From Lepiota brunneoincarnata (taxonomy: Eukaryota > Basidiomycota > Agaricomycetes > Agaricales > Agaricaceae): 64,000 nt of DNA. This document shows positions 36,308 through 47,721 of this stretch, in pieces (the stretch's first letter is position 1; every line of letters begins with the position of its first letter). The stretch spans positions 62,001 through 126,000 of the forward strand of contig JAEBUN010000036.1 of the NCBI GenBank assembly GCA_023014365.1, in the 5' to 3' direction. The translations under genes were made by a program, and so were the position numbers. The notes beneath the pieces were generated by a model, which searched no databases, was not told the DNA's origin, and was given only the letters and a program-made list of their open reading frames with translations.

Positions 36308-37614
36308 GCTGAAAAGGTGGAAACGTTCATGGGTTTTAATATAGATAAAAGGCTTGTTCTTACTAAGCTTAGTCAAAATTCAATAAGCTTAAGTTAATAC
36401 AAGTAGTATGAGATAGATAATGAACAGTTTCGTCTTTTAGGGTGTTCTGGGGGTGCGTTCTGATAGTGAAATTCAAGAGAATAGTGTTTTTAGAGGTTAA
36501 TGAACAGCCGTTGAAGTTATCTTAGCCGTACAGTGCAACAGTGAAAGGACAATCCCTGTCAATTCAAAGCATGGGGTCTCTAGTCTCTAGTCTCTGGTCT
36601 CTGAACTCTGTTCTCTGTCTCTGTCTTTGTCTCTAGCACTCTGGAACTCTAAACTCTGGACTCTGTTCTCTGTCTCTGTCTCTGGGTTGGTCAACAACCA
36701 AAGAAATCACACTTAATGATGCACACTAAATAGTCCTCTGAAACTATTCTTGATCACAGCTTGCAGACTTGCATGTGGAAGCAGAGGTGAGACCTCTTGC
36801 TTCTCCACAGACAAGTGCAACTGTATTTATATTGTTTAGATACATATGAGAGATAGTAAATATGAAATAGAAAACAATAAGCTTAATTGTTACAGGTACT
36901 GTAAAACATTTTGGAAGGTTCAGCAGCATTTCTACCTTGCCCTGGGTTATGGGTTTTTCTCTGATTGATGAATGGCAATCCAGCCAGATGTGTTCCATGC
37001 TTGTCTGCATTATTCTGCATCCATGCAAGCGCATTAAGCCTCTGGATCAATTATGATTGGAATGTATGGTGTATGGACAATCCCTTGATCTATTGTAATT
37101 AATCTCAGTCAGGCAATATGCCAAGGTGCCGGGACCCACAAAGCACTTGTTAATTAGGAGTCTTTGATATTTCTAGGGTTGTGGGCATCAGTTGTCACCA
37201 CCCGAACATTGGATGTTCTGTTCCATGGTCTGGTTATCATTGTTGGGCTCACTGTAGGCATAATACACCTGCAACAGCCACTAGGTACATTCTTTATGTT
37301 CAAACACATTCAGGTTCATCAGAAAACTGCTCATAAGATCCCTTGATGTGACTGGAGTATACTTGATAGGCTATGTAGAGTCCTGAATCCCTCTGGAGAG
37401 TGTTCTGATAGCTTGGTTCACTAAGCTTAGTGATAATGAGCTGGTTTGAACACTTCCGAGGCTCAAATATCTTCATTTCGGTCAAACTGGCTACTATGGG
37501 ACATAGTACCAATCCTCTATAGAGTTCTTTAATGATATAGCCAATGATTCTATGTAGAGAATCGTTCTGGAGTACAGAATTCATGTATAGGTGTGAAATT
37601 GGTGTATCAATGTG
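36308..37614 (-). repeat. 1.3-kb repeat R, copy b, inside the integrase
   Basis: Complete-looking copy flanked by direct GCACAC at 36302-36307 and 37615-37620. Excising it and one repeat joins the integrase as KEAH-QLSANIMKQ. On the minus strand it starts CACATTGATACACC and ends ACCTTTTCAGC. It contains gene-like fragments (SEPSYQNTLQRDSGLYIAYQ; HGTHLAGLPFINQR) and CAGAGA-type simple repeats at about 36595-36690. No transposase is seen, so it is non-autonomous; class unknown. Confidence 0.8.
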
Positions 37615-37620
37615 GCACAC

Positions 37621-38160
37621 CAACTCTCTGCCAATATTATGAAACAAAGAACAAGAAGAACTATCAAACCCCTTGAAACACATCAAAAAGTATGGCTAGA
37701 AGCCAAGAACCTCAAACTCCCCTTTATCTCCAACAAGATATCCCCAAAAAGACTAGGACCTTTCCTTATCTCAGAAGTCCTATCACCACTCACATACAAA
37801 CTAAAACTTCTGATCAAATGGAAGATACATCCAGTGTTCCACCAAAACCTATTAACCCCATATAATGAAACAGAAGCATATGGACCTCATCTGATGCCAC
37901 TGCCACCAGACATCATCAATGAAGAAGAATACAAAATAGAAGCCATTCTCAATCACCGCTGATATCATGGAAAACTCCAATACTATGTACATTGGAAAGG
38001 ATACTCCCACACAGAGAACCAATGGATATCCAAAGAAGAACTCCACAATAATGCCAATGAATACTTGGAAGAGTATAAAGAAGAGCATCAACTTAACAGC
38101 AATGACCAGGAACTACCCAAAACCTACCAGAAGCAACTTCACTCTACCACCAAACACACT
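37621..38160 (+). mobile_element. Ty3 chromovirus integrase C-terminus and chromodomain
   Basis: The GPY/F-type module reads KVWLEAKNLKLPF, KRLGPFLISEVLSPLTYKL and HPVFHQNLLTPYN. After a TGA at 37960-37962 (expected Arg), a chromodomain follows: YHGKLQYYVHWKGYSHTENQ and WISKEELHNNANEYLEEY. In living chromoviruses this domain steers integration to heterochromatin marked by H3K9 methylation. Confidence 0.88.
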
Positions 38161-38165
38161 CAAAA

Positions 38166-39190
38166 ATGTCCATGAACAACCTCAACCTCATCTGCCCCCA
38201 ATCCACTCCCCCCTTCTCCTCTTCCTCCACCACCTCCTCCATCATCATCATTGATGATCCCAATGTTGAAAGAAATTCCCCAACTCCAATTCCAAGGCCA
38301 TGCCCATTCACACCCTCCAATGCCTTCATCAACATCAGAGACAAAACACCTGATCCCAACACTACACCCAAACCAGAACCAGTAGCTGCCCTACCCATCA
38401 ACTTCCACAGAGCTGGAGTAAAAAGTATAGAACCAATCACAACTAGCATAGAAGACTTACACACAATCACCTCCACCCATTTTCTTACCGACAAAGTCAA
38501 CAATGCCCCCATCAGCAATTACGACTGAGAAGTATGGTCAAATTATATCCATCACATCAAACAGATAAAACTCCTCCACAACACCTTCCATACCCAACAA
38601 AAGTGGACCAAAAACTATGAGGCATTCCTCCTCACACGCCAAGGACTCATATCTCAAATGCCAAGAAAGAAACAACCCAACATGGCACCCCCCACCAACA
38701 AAACCACTCCAACTCCCACCTTGAGAAGAAAGAACCCTGCCGGAACTAATAACCCTTTCTGTAAAACACTGCCAAACCAATTACAATATGGAACTCCCCC
38801 ACTCCCATCCAACAAGTTCCAAACCCCAAACCCAATGACAGATCCTGATGCATTCAATGCAAACAAACCGGACACTGGGCCATAGACTGCCCCCAATTCA
38901 CCTGCCTTGGTTGCAAACAATATGCCCCAGATTACTATTCATACAACTGCATCAAATACAGATGCCCACACTGTGGAGTATTCCAACCTTGCCACAAACA
39001 AACTGAATGCCCCTCAAAAGGAACAAGGCATACGCCTTACAACAGACCTATAGCAGCTTGACCTCAAACCACCTCATCCCTCCATTACCAATACTCAGGA
39101 CTTGAATACCCTGAAGAAGATGACTTCAACGATGGATACAACAACATCACCATATCCAACATATGCAGAGAACCAGTAGGAGATTTCTAA
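38166..39190 (+). mobile_element. extra 3' ORF (ORF3) of the chromovirus with zinc knuckle and Cys-rich array
   Basis: Downstream of the chromodomain and upstream of the 3' LTR is a further coding region not part of gag or pol. It starts MSMNNLNLICPQST, is Pro/Thr/Ser/Asn-rich for about 220 codons and has a basic patch PRKKQPNM. It ends in a CCHC knuckle CIQCKQTGHWAIDC (38848-38889), followed by CLGCKQYAPDYYSYNC and CPHCGVFQPCHKQTEC, an unusual Cys/His array. The same ORF occurs at 26800-28240, so it belongs to the family. A TGA at 38526 and a frame change before the knuckle interrupt it here. Function unknown; a second nucleic-acid-binding protein is plausible. Confidence 0.7.
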
Positions 39191-39263
39191 ATACTCCACT
39201 AGAACTCAACAGAAGGAAAAGACATAATGGTTATAATGGAATATAACCTTAAAAACGGGGTAA

Positions 39264-39681
39264 TGTTATCAGAATTCCCCAATCAGAAACCTGTCCAGAA
39301 GGAACTCTTATCAGAAGCACCAAATATATAAATAGATAGAAGAGCTGTCACTCTGAAACAATCAGAAGTGCACATCAGAACAATCTATATTTAGATAGAT
39401 AAGAACTTGACTCAGTATGACTCACTTTACCTGGGTCCAGATATATATATAGTAGGAGCATAGCCACACATAGTAGTATATAAGGATACTGTACTGTACC
39501 TTGTATCCTTATCTTAGTATTATACATTTCTTGCCTCCTATACCTCTTTGTCCTTAAAACTGGCTGGACTATAGTGCTCTGTCGTCTCTAAGTCACGCCT
39601 AATAGGACAAGACCAAGTCTGTATAGACATCTTGTCTCAAATGCCATGCTACTCAAGAGCAAACCCCTAACCTGGGTAACA
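39264..39681 (+). repeat. LTR-A, 3' LTR of the chromovirus
   Basis: Starts TGTTATCAGAATTCC and ends CCTGGGTAACA with TG..CA termini. It is preceded by a purine-rich AAAAACGGGG that can serve as the plus-strand primer. It contains the TATATAAGGATACTG segment, a candidate promoter. Related copies: 46970-47394, 29211-29957 (inverted), 26024-26339. Confidence 0.85.
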
Positions 39682-39840
39682 ACAGCAGTGGAATTGAGAG
39701 TGAGGACAGTGACTCATTGTAAGACAAGTATAGTAGCAGGATGCCATCAGCTAGGATGTACATCATGATCAAGGCTGCACAGGAGCAGTAGAATAGCTCT
39801 ATTACCTATAATAAGTATATAGTATCTCATAAGTATATAA

Positions 39841-40050
39841 AAGCCTGTACAAGTAGAGATTAAAGCCTTAAGCTTTAATATTGTTAACAGCAGTTGTTAA
39901 TCCCTCTCTGCCTTAACTTGGCATGTTCTCTCATTACCTCATTGAGTGTGATTCACTAAGCTCTACAAGACCAACCATCCCAGACACCTTGTTGAGTGAT
40001 TGAAGGCCTTTTCCAGTTATCTTCAATTACCAAAGGAGCAAAGATTATAA
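39841..40050 (+). repeat. direct repeat D, copy 1
   Basis: About 210 bases from GCCTGTACAAGTAGAG to the AAAGGAGCAAAGATTATAAC region. Repeated in the same orientation at 40746-40948. Between the two lie a partial LTR-G (from about 40134) and LTR-B, so a retroelement arrangement has been disrupted here. Confidence 0.6.
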
Positions 40051-40133
40051 CCACTACATTGTTTTAGGTAATCCAGGAATTTTGATAACATATATTCTTG
40101 GCCTTAAGCATTTGCCACATACAATACTATTGT

Positions 40134-40290
40134 TAGGAGAATAAGAGGCCTGGAACCAAGTTTATAATCAAGTAAGGAGCTTTACCCCTCAACTCATGCC
40201 TATCTACTACAGGCAGTGCTATAAATACTACAGAATGTCAGAAAATATCAGAGAATAACAATCTTGTAAAGTAATTCACTTTTCACTGGG
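40134..40290 (+). repeat. partial LTR-G
   Basis: TGTTAGGAGAATAAGAGGCC matches the start of the solo LTR at 35938; both continue through ACTACAG.CAGTGCTATAAAT. It is cut off by LTR-B at 40291. Confidence 0.6.
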
Positions 40291-40745
40291 TGTAAGGAGA
40301 CACTCCAAACACCCCAGCAGTACTCCCACTAAACCCATAGACACCCAACACTGTCCAAACACCCCTATACCTCTGGACACATTGTATATCCCTCCTTTCA
40401 AATGCTTAGGCCCCAAACACAGTCAGAATGCCCCAGATGTTCCCTCATTGACCAGATAAATCTCTCTCTTCACCCTCCACACTTTCCTTAACCTCCTCTT
40501 TCTCTCTTTCATTCCTATAGACTTTAGACAACTACCCTCATTCCTCATATTCATCTCAACTATGCTTGTCCCTGTGTAACACCTGGATACCACAGTCAGG
40601 TTTAATTTAACTTATATTGATTATATAAGTCATATATATACATGGTTTTTGATTACAGGGGCTTCTTCATCCTATTCTCTTAGGATATCCCTGCAGTATT
40701 GCTTCAGCTCCCTGAGCTGTTTAAGCCTCCAAGATTGCCCTAACA
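40291..40745 (-). repeat. LTR-B copy, inverted, no clear target duplication
   Basis: TGTAAGGAGACACTCC...TTGCCCTAACA, 455 bp, similar along its length to 29270-29730. Flanks (CTGGG and GCCTG) do not match, suggesting recombination after insertion. Confidence 0.75.
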
Positions 40746-40948
40746 GCCTGTACAAGTAGAGATTAAAGCCTCTTGTTAACAATAGTTATTAACCCCCCCC
40801 CCCCATCCTAACTTGGCATATTCCCTTGTTATTTCAGTTAGCACAATTCCTAAGCTCTACAAGGCCAACTGTCTCAAACACCTTGCTGAGTGATTGGAGG
40901 CCCTTTCTAGTTATCTTCAGATACAGAAGGAGCAAGGATCATAACAAG
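40746..40948 (+). repeat. direct repeat D, copy 2
   Basis: Second copy of the segment at 39841-40050, carrying a C14-like run at about 40792-40804. It starts flush against the end of LTR-B. Confidence 0.6.
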
Positions 40949-41162
40949 ACATGTTCTAAATATAAAATTTTTAGTAAATGTTTGCAGCTAGTAAAGTACA
41001 ACAACATGGAAACAAGCTTGCAATCATCTGTAGCAATGAGGGAAAGGACATGGAGTAGACTTATTGAGTTGGAATAACATGAGCTCACAACAGGGTGATC
41101 TAGCTCATTAGGATGCAGCATGTAATCATACAAGCCAACAAGCAATCGTTGGGGCTCATAAC

Positions 41163-42009
41163 TGTAAGGGGACTAGCGTCTTGTGCACCCCCTTACACAA
41201 GGTATGTCTAAAGTGTTAGGGCAACCTGGGAGCCCAGGCAACTCAGGGGAACTGAGGGGAGCTGAGGTGAACCTGCAGGGGAATCCTAAGTGTCATTGAC
41301 CAGGTATGTACATGTGGAGGGCTTACCTGCAGGGGAATCCTAAGAGAATAGGATGAAGAGACCCCTGCAGGCGAAAACTGTGTATATACATGACTTATAT
41401 AAGCAATATTAATGAATAGGGGGGTGAAGCGAACTGTCCCAACACTGCTAATGTAGGAATAAGGAAGGATGAAAGGAGGGAGTGAATATGGTGACAAGGG
41501 AGTGTCAGGTAATAGGGGAATATAGGAGAGGTGTCAGGGGGAGTCTGGAGGGGGATAGGGAGGGCTTGTGAGGACCTTCATGGGGTGCTTGGGTTGTTCT
41601 GGGTATCCTGGGGCTTCTGGCGTTTGAAGGGAGGAAGGTATAGTGTGCTGGAGGGTAAAGGGATGCTTTGAGGGGTAAAGGGGGTGTGGGACATGTTAGG
41701 AGTGCCTTCGAGGCCTCTGAGGTGTCCCCTTACATAAAGGTCTGTGGTTGGGTATCCAGGCTTGGCCTCTCTAGCTGATGCCCGATGCCTAAGCCCAGCC
41801 TCAGCCTTCAGCCACCCCCATCCCCAAGTCTGATCCGCATACAACTGACATTATTTGTATATTGTTTGCATATGTTATCTTCTAGTAGCTACGTAGTGTT
41901 TGGCTACCCAGTCTGTGCGCAGACCACTATATATATAAGTAGTGTGGGTGTCGATTGTATTCGCCACCCAAATATCAGCTTGGTTCCAGTGCTCTTACTT
42001 CCCCTAACA
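41163..42009 (-). repeat. solo LTR-E, target duplication ATAAC, split by LTR-B
   Basis: TGTAAGGGGACTAGCG...CTTCCCCTAACA bounded by ATAAC at 41158-41162 and 42010-42014. LTR-B (41214-41734) is inserted within it. Without that insert the LTR is about 320 bp like its relatives at 53138 and 55162. It retains several CpGs. Confidence 0.88.
41214..41734 (+). repeat. solo LTR-B, 521 bp, target duplication TAAAG
   Basis: TGTTAGGGCAACCTGGG...GGTGTCCCCTTACA with TAAAG at 41209-41213 and 41735-41739. Removing the insert plus one TAAAG restores the LTR-E sequence CAAGGTATGTCTAAAGGTCTGTGG by comparison with the copy at 53174. Confidence 0.9.
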
Positions 42010-42015
42010 ATAACC

Positions 42016-42725
42016 TGTTGAAGCAGCAAGGGTGTAAGTGTAGTGGCAAAGAATTACTTACATTGTAGCGTGGAGAGTTGCTGAAGCAAGATATGAAATG
42101 AGTAGTAGAGCAAATAGATTGTTCTAAGGTATACAAGAAATTGTTAAAAATCCTTTATGATTTCCTTTTTCTAGTCACTGATGCTATCTTGTGCAAGCAC
42201 CCCCCACTCAATGACATATACCTAGTCATACATAGTCTTGAGCTTGAATTGCTATTCACTTGTTCTGGCTGTGATGACATATATGACTTACTAGGCTCAT
42301 CTATGACTCCTTTTGTATCTACATGCATAGTATATGCTGTAGACTTGTAGTAGTATAATATGGCTCTATGTTTCTTGTATACCTTAGAACAATCTACTTG
42401 CTCTACTACTTACTTCATATCTTGCCTCAGCAACTCTCTTAGCTACAACATGAGTGTTCCTTTGCCACTATGCTTATGCCCTTGCTACTTCAACAGAAAT
42501 GTATGGCTGTATTTATACCACTACAAATCCACAGCATGTACTACACATCTAGAGATAAAAGGAGTCATATACAAGCATAGTGAGTCATATGTCACCACAG
42601 TCAGAATGAGTGAATAGCAGTTCAGGCTCAAGACTACATATGACTAGGCATAAGTCATAGAGTAAAGGTGTGAGCACAAGACAGCATCAATGACCAGAAA
42701 AGGAAATCATACAGGATTTTTAATA
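42016..42725 (-). repeat. LTR-F, inverted outer copy
   Basis: TGTTGAAGCAGCAAGG at 42016 to GGATTTTTAATA at 42725 is the reverse complement of the inner LTR-F, split by it at 42142-42495. The last bases read AATA where the inner copy predicts AACA, a C to T change. Confidence 0.8.
42142..42495 (+). repeat. solo LTR-F, 354 bp, target duplication GAAAT, inserted in its own inverted copy
   Basis: TGTTAAAAATCC...GCTACTTCAACA with GAAAT at 42137-42141 and 42496-42500. The flanks joined together give a continuous reverse-oriented LTR-F. Confidence 0.88.
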
Positions 42726-43058
42726 TGGAGGAAGCCCACATTGAGCTATGTGCATAGGTGTGTTTCCTCCCTCACAGGAGGTTTACCACCAATACATACC
42801 TATTAGGAGCCTGTGCAAGCTTATCTTCTGTAGAATATCTAAGTCTAACATAGGCATAAGTATCATAGCAGAAAAAACATAAGAAAACTCTACTCACCTC
42901 AGTAGCTCATAACATGAGTACTGAGGTATCTAACAGCAGGCTGGTAGGCATATACACTATCAACAGATATCCATAAATGGGCAAAAACATGCCTAGAGTC
43001 ACAAACAATATACAAATAAAAGAATCCTTAAATGGGATATGTCATGGAAAGCTCAACA
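42726..43058 (-). repeat. 3' LTR of the copia element
   Basis: On the minus strand it begins TGTTGAGCTTTCC right after a purine tract GAGGGAGAG (43066-43059) and ends CTTCCTCCA, giving TG..CA. It directly abuts the inverted LTR-F. No matching 5' LTR is found near 49.3 kb. Confidence 0.7.
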
Positions 43059-43089
43059 CTCTCCCTCAAGCCATAACAAGTGCAAGAGC

Positions 43090-45750
43090 CTGAGTGAAAT
43101 GCTTGATTTTAGGAGAAGGTAATGCCTTCATAAACATGTCAGCAATCATTTCATGTGTGGGGCAGTATCTAAGCCTTAGCTTGCCCTCCTCAATCACCTA
43201 TTAAATGAAGTGGTATTGGACATCAATATGCTTTGTCTGGGCATGGTCCTGGTAGTTCTTTGTGAGGGCAATGGCCAACTGGGTGCCAGAGTGAAGTGTT
43301 GTGGGGGTAGGGTCTTCTGCAAAGATCTGGGAGATGAGGGAGTGAAGCCACAGGGCTTCCTTGGCTGTATGCATTGCTGCTACATATTTGGACTTTGTAG
43401 TGGACAGGGTAACTAGCTCTTGAAGCTTTATACTCCAAGAGACAGTGTCACCATTGATGAGAAATGCATACCTGGACGTGACCCTCCTATCTTCAGCCAT
43501 ATTGCCATCTGCATCTGCATATCCCTCTAGACTCCCCCTAAAACCTCCATATGTGAGTTTTAGCCCTCATGTGCCCTTGAGATAGTGAAAATTTTGCTTT
43601 ACAGCCTCCCAGTGAATAAGGGCTGGGTTCCTGGAGAATTTTGAGACAACTTGCACAGTATATGTGATATCTGGCCTTGTACCAATCACTGGATACATTA
43701 GCATGCCCACAGCCTCCTGGTATGGGCTTCTGGCCATAAAAGTGATCTCAGCAGTCATTTTTGGGCTATGGTCTGAGGTAAGTCATGTGGAAGGGTCCAT
43801 GGGAATTGTCACTGGTTTTTGGTCTTTGAAACCAAAATGGCAGAGCAAAGGCTCTATGTAGAAGTCCTGGGACATGCTGAGGGTGTTCTGCTCATGTACA
43901 CAAGCTATCTGGATGCCTAGTAGCCAGTGGATTTCACCCAAGTCAGTGATCTCTACATATTTGGAGATCCTTGTCTTCAGCCAGACAATGAGAGTGATAT
44001 TGGTGGCTGCAAGAGTGCAGTCATCAATGTGAACAGTGAGGATGGTGAGGTTTGGCTCATTGTGTTTGAAAAAGACACACTGGTTAACTTCACAATGTGT
44101 GAAATCAAGGTTGCTGACCAGGATCTCACATAGTTGTTGATACCATCAATGACCTGACTGTTTTAGGCTGTAAAGGGTCTTCCTCAACTTGCACACTTTC
44201 CCAGGGTGTGCAGGATCTTCAAATCCTGGTGGCTAGCACATATATATGGTCTTGTCCTCACTGAGAACACCATTTAAATACACTCCCTTTATATCAATCT
44301 GGTGGATCTCCATATTTTATTCTGTTGCTATTGCCAAGATTGTTCTAATGGATGGCAGCTTAGCAACAGGTGCAAATATATCAAAATAGTCCACACCAGG
44401 GACTTGGGAGAAACCTTGTACTATGAGGTGAGCCTTATATTTGACCATGTTCCCACTGGCATCCTTCTTGGCCTTGAAGACAGACTTTGATCCAACCTCA
44501 TTGATACCCTCTGGGGCATCTACTAGCTCCCAGATTCCTGCTTTCTGGAGTGTGTTGAGCTCCTCACAAATTGCCTGCTCCCACAGGTGCCAGTCTGCTT
44601 GTTTTTGAGCTTCTTTTAGGTTTTGAGGCTCTAGTGCCTCAGCCTCTGCCATCTCTGCAGCAAAAGTATCGACTTCCTCCTACTTGTTTGTCTCTACAGC
44701 CATGACTGTGCAACCATCTTGAAGATCTTGAGCTTTCTGGCTTGGCATTTGAGTATGTTGAGGATGGAGTGTATGGTGGACATTTTTGGCAGTGTCTGGT
44801 TGCTCTGTGGGTTTTATTGAGGAGTTCTCTGGGACTAGGATATGAGGTGGCACTGTAGTGCTTGATATTGCAGTAGGTATATTTGTCTCTGCAGTCTTGT
44901 TTGCTGGTGCTGATGTCACTCTCTCCCCTTCAAGACTAGCAGTGGCAACATGGTCCTTTATATATCAAATGTTTCACTCAATGGACACTTTTCAAGTGTC
45001 AGGCCACTAAATTTGCACACCATTGCTTGGCTTGTTGAAACTCAGCCATCATCCCTCCTTTGCCCTTACTGATAGCTTGTTACAATCCTCTACTTGCACC
45101 TACACCCTCTCCCCAAACTCACAGACCCCTGACATGCCAGGCTTACAACCGTGAACTATTCTGTATGGTGTTTTCCCATCAAGGGCTCTCATACTAGTTC
45201 AGTTCATGAGTCAGATCATGTATTTGGCTGCCTCACCCCATAGATACCAGTGAAGCCTGCTTGCATGGAGGAGTGCTCAGTCACACTCAAGGATGGTTTG
45301 ATTCTGCTGTTCTGCTATGCTGTTGCATTGGAGAGTGTCATGCACAGTAAGCTTTTGCTTGGTCCCTTGTAATTTCAAATACTCTTTGAAATCTTTATTA
45401 GTGTACTTGCCACCTCAATCTGAATGGAGGGATTTGATCCAAGCTTCATATTAGACTTTGCACCAAACATCAAATGCTTGGTAGGTCAGAAATACATCAG
45501 ATTTGTTTGTTAGCAGCTTGAGGTGTGTATATTGTGACCAATTGTTAGTAAAGGTGACATAGTAGCTTTTCCCTCATTGTGTCTGCACTGATGCTGGCCC
45601 CCACACATCACTGTGGATCTCTTGGCCAAATTCTGTTGCTCAATTACCTGTCCACTCTTTCAAGATAGGCTTTCAACTGAGTTTTGCATAAGCACATGAC
45701 TTGCACTCAATGGGAGTATTTGCTGATTGTCTTTTGAGGTGGACACCAGT
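43090..45750 (-). mobile_element. Ty1/copia pol: integrase, reverse transcriptase, RNase H (decayed)
   Basis: Read on the minus strand, 45750 to 43090. The integrase remnant has LKLQGTKQKLTVHDTLQCNS and GKTPYRIVHGCKPG. A variable spacer follows, then the reverse transcriptase: WHLWEQAICEELNTLQKAG, KYKAHLIVQGFSQVPGVDYF, DIFAPVAKLPSIRTILAIAT, and further broken segments. The RNase H end is well preserved at 43500-43201: QELVTLSTTKSKYVAAMHTA, KEALWLHSLISQIF and TKHIDVQYHFI. Many stops and shifts. The mariner element interrupts it at 45753. Confidence 0.85.
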
Positions 45751-46960
45751 TACAGTGGGTCAAAAACTGTCCCAATGTTTTCACCATCTGGAAAGATCAG
45801 CTAATAGTGGACCAAGGTGATTACGTAAATACTTGGGAAAATAGACAATAATAATATAGCATATTGAGATCCTGAGCCCATTTAAATCACGTGATTTGTC
45901 CGAGAAGTATTGGATAAATTAATTATTTAAAATATCAACTCATTGGGACAGTTTTTTGACCCTCTGTTATTTTCCTAAAATCTGGTGTTGGACAAGCCAA
46001 ATCAATACCAAATCAAGTGTGGGGATAACAAAAATTGTCATGTGACCTCTTCTATATCACATGATCATATTGAAATCACTTCAACTATCTTTTCTTCTTA
46101 CCATTATATCATAGAAGTTATATCTTTTACCTAGTGCTCTCAAGTCATTTTTCTTCTTCAGAATGGCTATTCCCTGCAATAAACTCAGTCCAAACTAGTC
46201 TAGGCAAGAGTACTATTGCGCACATTATGAAAGAAGCTGATTAAGATGAGGAAAACAATAACCTCCATGCTATCTTCTCAGAATAAATAATCAATAATTG
46301 ACTAAATCACCACTGGGAAGCTGGACAATGCTATTCAAGCTACCCAATTCATACACTCTATCCCCCCTACTTCTGTCACACTTCAAACAATCTGAAATAT
46401 GCTCAAAAAGAACAATTTCTGGTCTGTTGTTAAGACCAAATAACCTCTTCTTAAGAAGCAACACTGAACTGATCACTTCAGATTGCCCACAAGCATAAAG
46501 ATTGGACAGTGGGAGATTGGAAACAGATATTATGGACAAATAAAACAAAAATCAACAAGCTTGGGTCATATGGGAAGATGTATAAGGGGGGAAGGACTCT
46601 CAGACAAGACTATTATTCTTACTGCTAAGCTTGAAGGTGGTGGTACCATCATGGTATGGCAGGCTATGGGGTGGAAAGGAGTAGGAATGCTAGTGGAGGT
46701 TGAGAGGATCATAGATGTAGAGCAGTACTGTGAGATTTTGGAATATGGGATGGTGAATAGCTTTGAAACCTTGGAGATGGAGGAGGAGGAGTGGATGTTC
46801 CAGTAGGACAATGATCCAAAATACAACTCTAAAGGGGCAATAGAGTGGTTTGAAGATAACAATATGTAAGTTCTACTATGGCCAGCACAATCTCCTGACT
46901 CCATATCCATTGAACACCTCTGAATATACTTAAAGAACCAGTTGAAGGGATATGAGAAAC

Positions 46961-47721
46961 TGTTAGGGGTGTTATCAGAAGTCCCCTTAAACCCCTTATC
47001 AGAAGCCTCACCAGAAGGAACTCTTATCAGAAGCACCCAAAGTATATAAATAGATAGAAGACCTGTCATCCTGAAACCATCAGAAGTACCATCAGAACAA
47101 TCTATACTTAGATAGATAAGGATATGACTCACTTACCTGGGTCCAGATATATATAGTAGGAGCACAGCCACACATAGTAGTATATAAGGATACTGTACCA
47201 TACCCTTGTATCCTTATCTTAGTGTTATAAAGTTCTTGCCTCCTATACCTTTTTGCCATAACTGGCTGGACTTATAGTGCTCTGTTGTCTCCAAGTCATG
47301 CTCAGTAGGACAGGACCAAGTCTGTATAGACATCCTGTGTTGAACCCTGTGCTACTCAAGAGCGAACCCCTAACCCAGGTAACAAGGGGAGGATATGGCA
47401 CTGGAACCAAGTTGATATTCAGATGGCGATTACAATCACCACCCACACTATATATATACATAGTGGTCTGCGCACAGACTGGGTAACCAAACACTATGAT
47501 AGCTACCAGTAATAATGTACACAAACAATAAACAAACAACTAACAGTAATAAGTTGCCCACGGATCAGGCTTGGGGATGGGGGTGGCCAAAGGCCGAGAC
47601 TGGGCTTGGGCATCAGGCATTGGCTAAGAAGGCCAAGCCCAGACGTCCAACCGTAGGTCCCTAGACGTACCTTGCATAAGGGGGAGTGCGACATGGAGCA
47701 CACGACGCCAGTCCCCTTACA
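46961..47721 (+). repeat. solo LTR-E, target duplication GAAAC, split by LTR-A
   Basis: TGTTAGGGG at 46961, interrupted at 46970, resuming at 47400 and ending AGTCCCCTTACA at 47721. GAAAC lies at 46956-46960 and 47722-47726. It interrupts the mariner transposase frame (YEK-LPEG). Confidence 0.87.
46970..47394 (+). repeat. solo LTR-A, 425 bp, target duplication AGGGG
   Basis: TGTTATCAGAAGTCC...CCCAGGTAACA with AGGGG at 46965-46969 and 47395-47399, nested in LTR-E. About the same length as the chromovirus 3' LTR. Confidence 0.88.

Noticed and set aside
36590..36690. possible CRISPR-like array of short repeats
   Set aside because: The CTCTGT/CAGAGA hexamer runs (also at 51411-51445) are simple microsatellite sequence within repeat R, without spacers, in a eukaryotic genome.
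37300..37686. 128-codon minus-strand frame as a host gene
   Set aside because: It straddles the insertion junction of repeat R copy b and the integrase, so it is chimeric; its interior is repeated in the other R copies.
40792..40804. poly-C run as a telomere or regulatory signal
   Set aside because: A plain homopolymer inside repeat D; like the one at 63922-63937, best seen as slippage-prone sequence.
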